From Microbacteriaceae bacterium PS02344 (GTDB taxonomy: Bacteria; Actinomycetota; Actinomycetes; Actinomycetales; Microbacteriaceae): a DNA stretch of 38,906 bases. The DNA lies in contig JASCNZ010000026.1 in assembly GCA_029959905.1 (NCBI GenBank), forward strand, positions 1 to 38,906, given 5' to 3'. This document shows, in pieces, positions 37,906 through 38,906 of the stretch (the stretch's first letter is position 1; every line of letters begins with the position of its first letter). The notes under the pieces were generated by a model. The model did no database searches, had not been told where the DNA came from, and saw only the letters and a list, made by a program, of their open reading frames with translations. A program made the position numbers and the translations under genes.

Positions 37906-38906
37906 ATGCCCGATCGACAGGTTCTCGAATTCACGCGCGTGACCAAGCGCTTCAATGAGGTGACCGCCGTCTCGGACTTCTCCGCTCGCATCGAGCCGGG
38001 CGCCGTGACCGCTTTCCTCGGCCCGAACGGAGCCGGCAAGACCACCACACTGCGGATGCTCCTCGGTCAGGTGCGCCCGACCTCTGGCATCGCGACCATC
38101 GGCGGGTCCGCGTACGCCGACCTGCGGCAGCCGCTGCGCGTCATCGGATCGGTGCTGGAGGAGACGGCCTACCGTCCGCGCCGCACCGCCACCCGGCAGC
38201 TGACGATCGCCGCGAAGGCGAACGACATCCCCCTCGCGCGGGTCTCGGAGGTGCTCTCGCTGGTCGGGCTCGAGAACGACGCGGATGCCCGGATCGGCGG
38301 CTTCTCGCTCGGTATGCGGCAGCGCCTGAGCGTGGCGCATGCCCTGCTCGGCGACCCCGGCGCCCTGGTGTTCGACGAGCCGGCGAACGGACTCGACCCC
38401 GAGGGCATCCGGTGGATGCGCCTGCTCATGCGCCGCCTGGCCGACGAGGGGCGCACGGTACTCGTGTCGTCGCACGTGCTGAGCGAGGTCGAGCAGGTCG
38501 CCGATCACGTGCTCGTGCTCTCGAAGGGCCGTCTCGTACTCTCGAGCGGCATCGAAGAGCTCGCCGACCCCTCGGGCGGAGCCGTCGTGGTCGACGCCGC
38601 CGATCGTGTGGCGCTCACCGACGCCCTCACCGCGGCGGGCTTCGAGATCGAGGTGCTCCGCTCCGGTCTGACCGTGCGCGGCACGGACGCCCGGCGGGTG
38701 GGCGAGGTCGCCGCCGATGCCGGCATCGCGCTCACCACCCTGCTGCAGCGCGGCCCGACGCTCGAAGACGTCTTCATCCAGCTCACCCGGGGCGGGCTCC
38801 TCGAGCCGCGCGTCGAGGCCCTCGCCGCGGCGAGTGCGCTCGCCGCTCCCGCGATCGCCGAAGCCGTCGCCGACGAGTCGACGGCGGACGCCGACGAGCC
38901 CGAGGC
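37906..38906 (+). CDS. ABC-2 type transporter ATP-binding protein (partial, runs off the end)
   Basis: At least 333 codons, open to the window edge. ATG 37906 is preceded by AAGGAG and GAGG. Walker A GPNGAGKTT (39-47), signature SLGMRQ (134-139), Walker B ALVFDEPANGLDP (153-165) and switch His190 (VSSHVLSEVEQ) are all intact. The domain ends near residue 300 with PTLEDVFIQLTRGG, after which an Ala/Glu-rich tail begins (ALAAASALAAPAIAEAVADE) and is cut off. It resembles the ATPases of bacitracin- or lantibiotic-type and other ABC-2 exporters. The matching permease should lie just beyond the right end. Confidence 0.92.
   Translation, partial: MPDRQVLEFTRVTKRFNEVTAVSDFSARIEPGAVTAFLGPNGAGKTTTLRMLLGQVRPTSGIATIGGSAYADLRQPLRVIGSVLEETAYRPRRTATRQLTIAAKANDIPLARVSEVLSLVGLENDADARIGGFSLGMRQRLSVAHALLGDPGALVFDEPANGLDPEGIRWMRLLMRRLADEGRTVLVSSHVLSEVEQVADHVLVLSKGRLVLSSGIEELADPSGGAVVVDAADRVALTDALTAAGFEIEVLRSGLTVRGTDARRVGEVAADAGIALTTLLQRGPTLEDVFIQLTRGGLLEPRVEALAAASALAAPAIAEAVADESTADADEPE

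Overview
The window is about 39 kb of very GC-rich DNA (roughly 70% G+C by eye) with dense, often overlapping genes, GTG/TTG starts and several genes that appear to be translated from leaderless mRNAs. Together with the gene types (DUF4407 protein, Cds1-like PLP enzyme, proline-rich single-pass protein, YkoEDC thiamine transporter) this points to an actinobacterium, most likely a Microbacteriaceae such as Microbacterium. The genus is inference. I see no rRNA, tRNA, CRISPR array, transposase, integrase or phage gene.

Left part (1-6042): a CUT2-type sugar ABC transporter operon (binding lipoprotein, permease, double ATPase), a ketose 3-epimerase of the D-tagatose/D-psicose family, and a divergent LacI regulator with two matching operator palindromes between them.

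Fucose block (6080-12369): every enzyme for the non-phosphorylative oxidation of L-fucose (or a close 6-deoxy or pentose analogue) to pyruvate and L-lactate: mutarotase, aldo-keto-reductase sugar dehydrogenase, lactonase, fuconate dehydratase, SDR dehydrogenase and FAH-family diketo-acid hydrolase, plus a GntR/FCD regulator. A palindrome CATC(C/G)GATG lies in both divergent promoter regions and is the likely regulator site.

Ribose block (12526-16617): transaldolase-like aldolase diverging from ribokinase, ribose pyranase, GntR/UTRA regulator and a proline-rich membrane protein. The operator TGTAAYGACA in this divergent promoter recurs in front of a KDPG-type aldolase gene at 24384, which suggests one regulon across the window.

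Right part (16637-38906): Cds1-like cysteine desulfhydrase, ACT-domain protein, aldo/keto reductase, DUF4407 membrane protein, a TetR/NAD(P)H-oxidoreductase pair bracketed by a 37-bp direct repeat, rlmN, a membrane-anchored double L7/L12-like protein, KDPG aldolase, a TauE-type permease, two SDRs, a complete YkoEDC ECF transporter behind a TPP riboswitch, a D-Ala-D-Ala carboxypeptidase-like protein, a heterodimeric ABC exporter with one degenerate ATP site, a 3-hydroxyisobutyryl-CoA hydrolase-like protein, and the start of an ABC-2 type ATPase that runs off the end. Long hairpins, some of them copies of each other, sit at many gene ends. No gene-free stretch exceeds about 210 bases. I found no clear new defence or mobile system. 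The best new material is regulatory: three operator families, a set of leaderless promoters, a repeat-bracketed two-gene cassette and a dispersed hairpin element.
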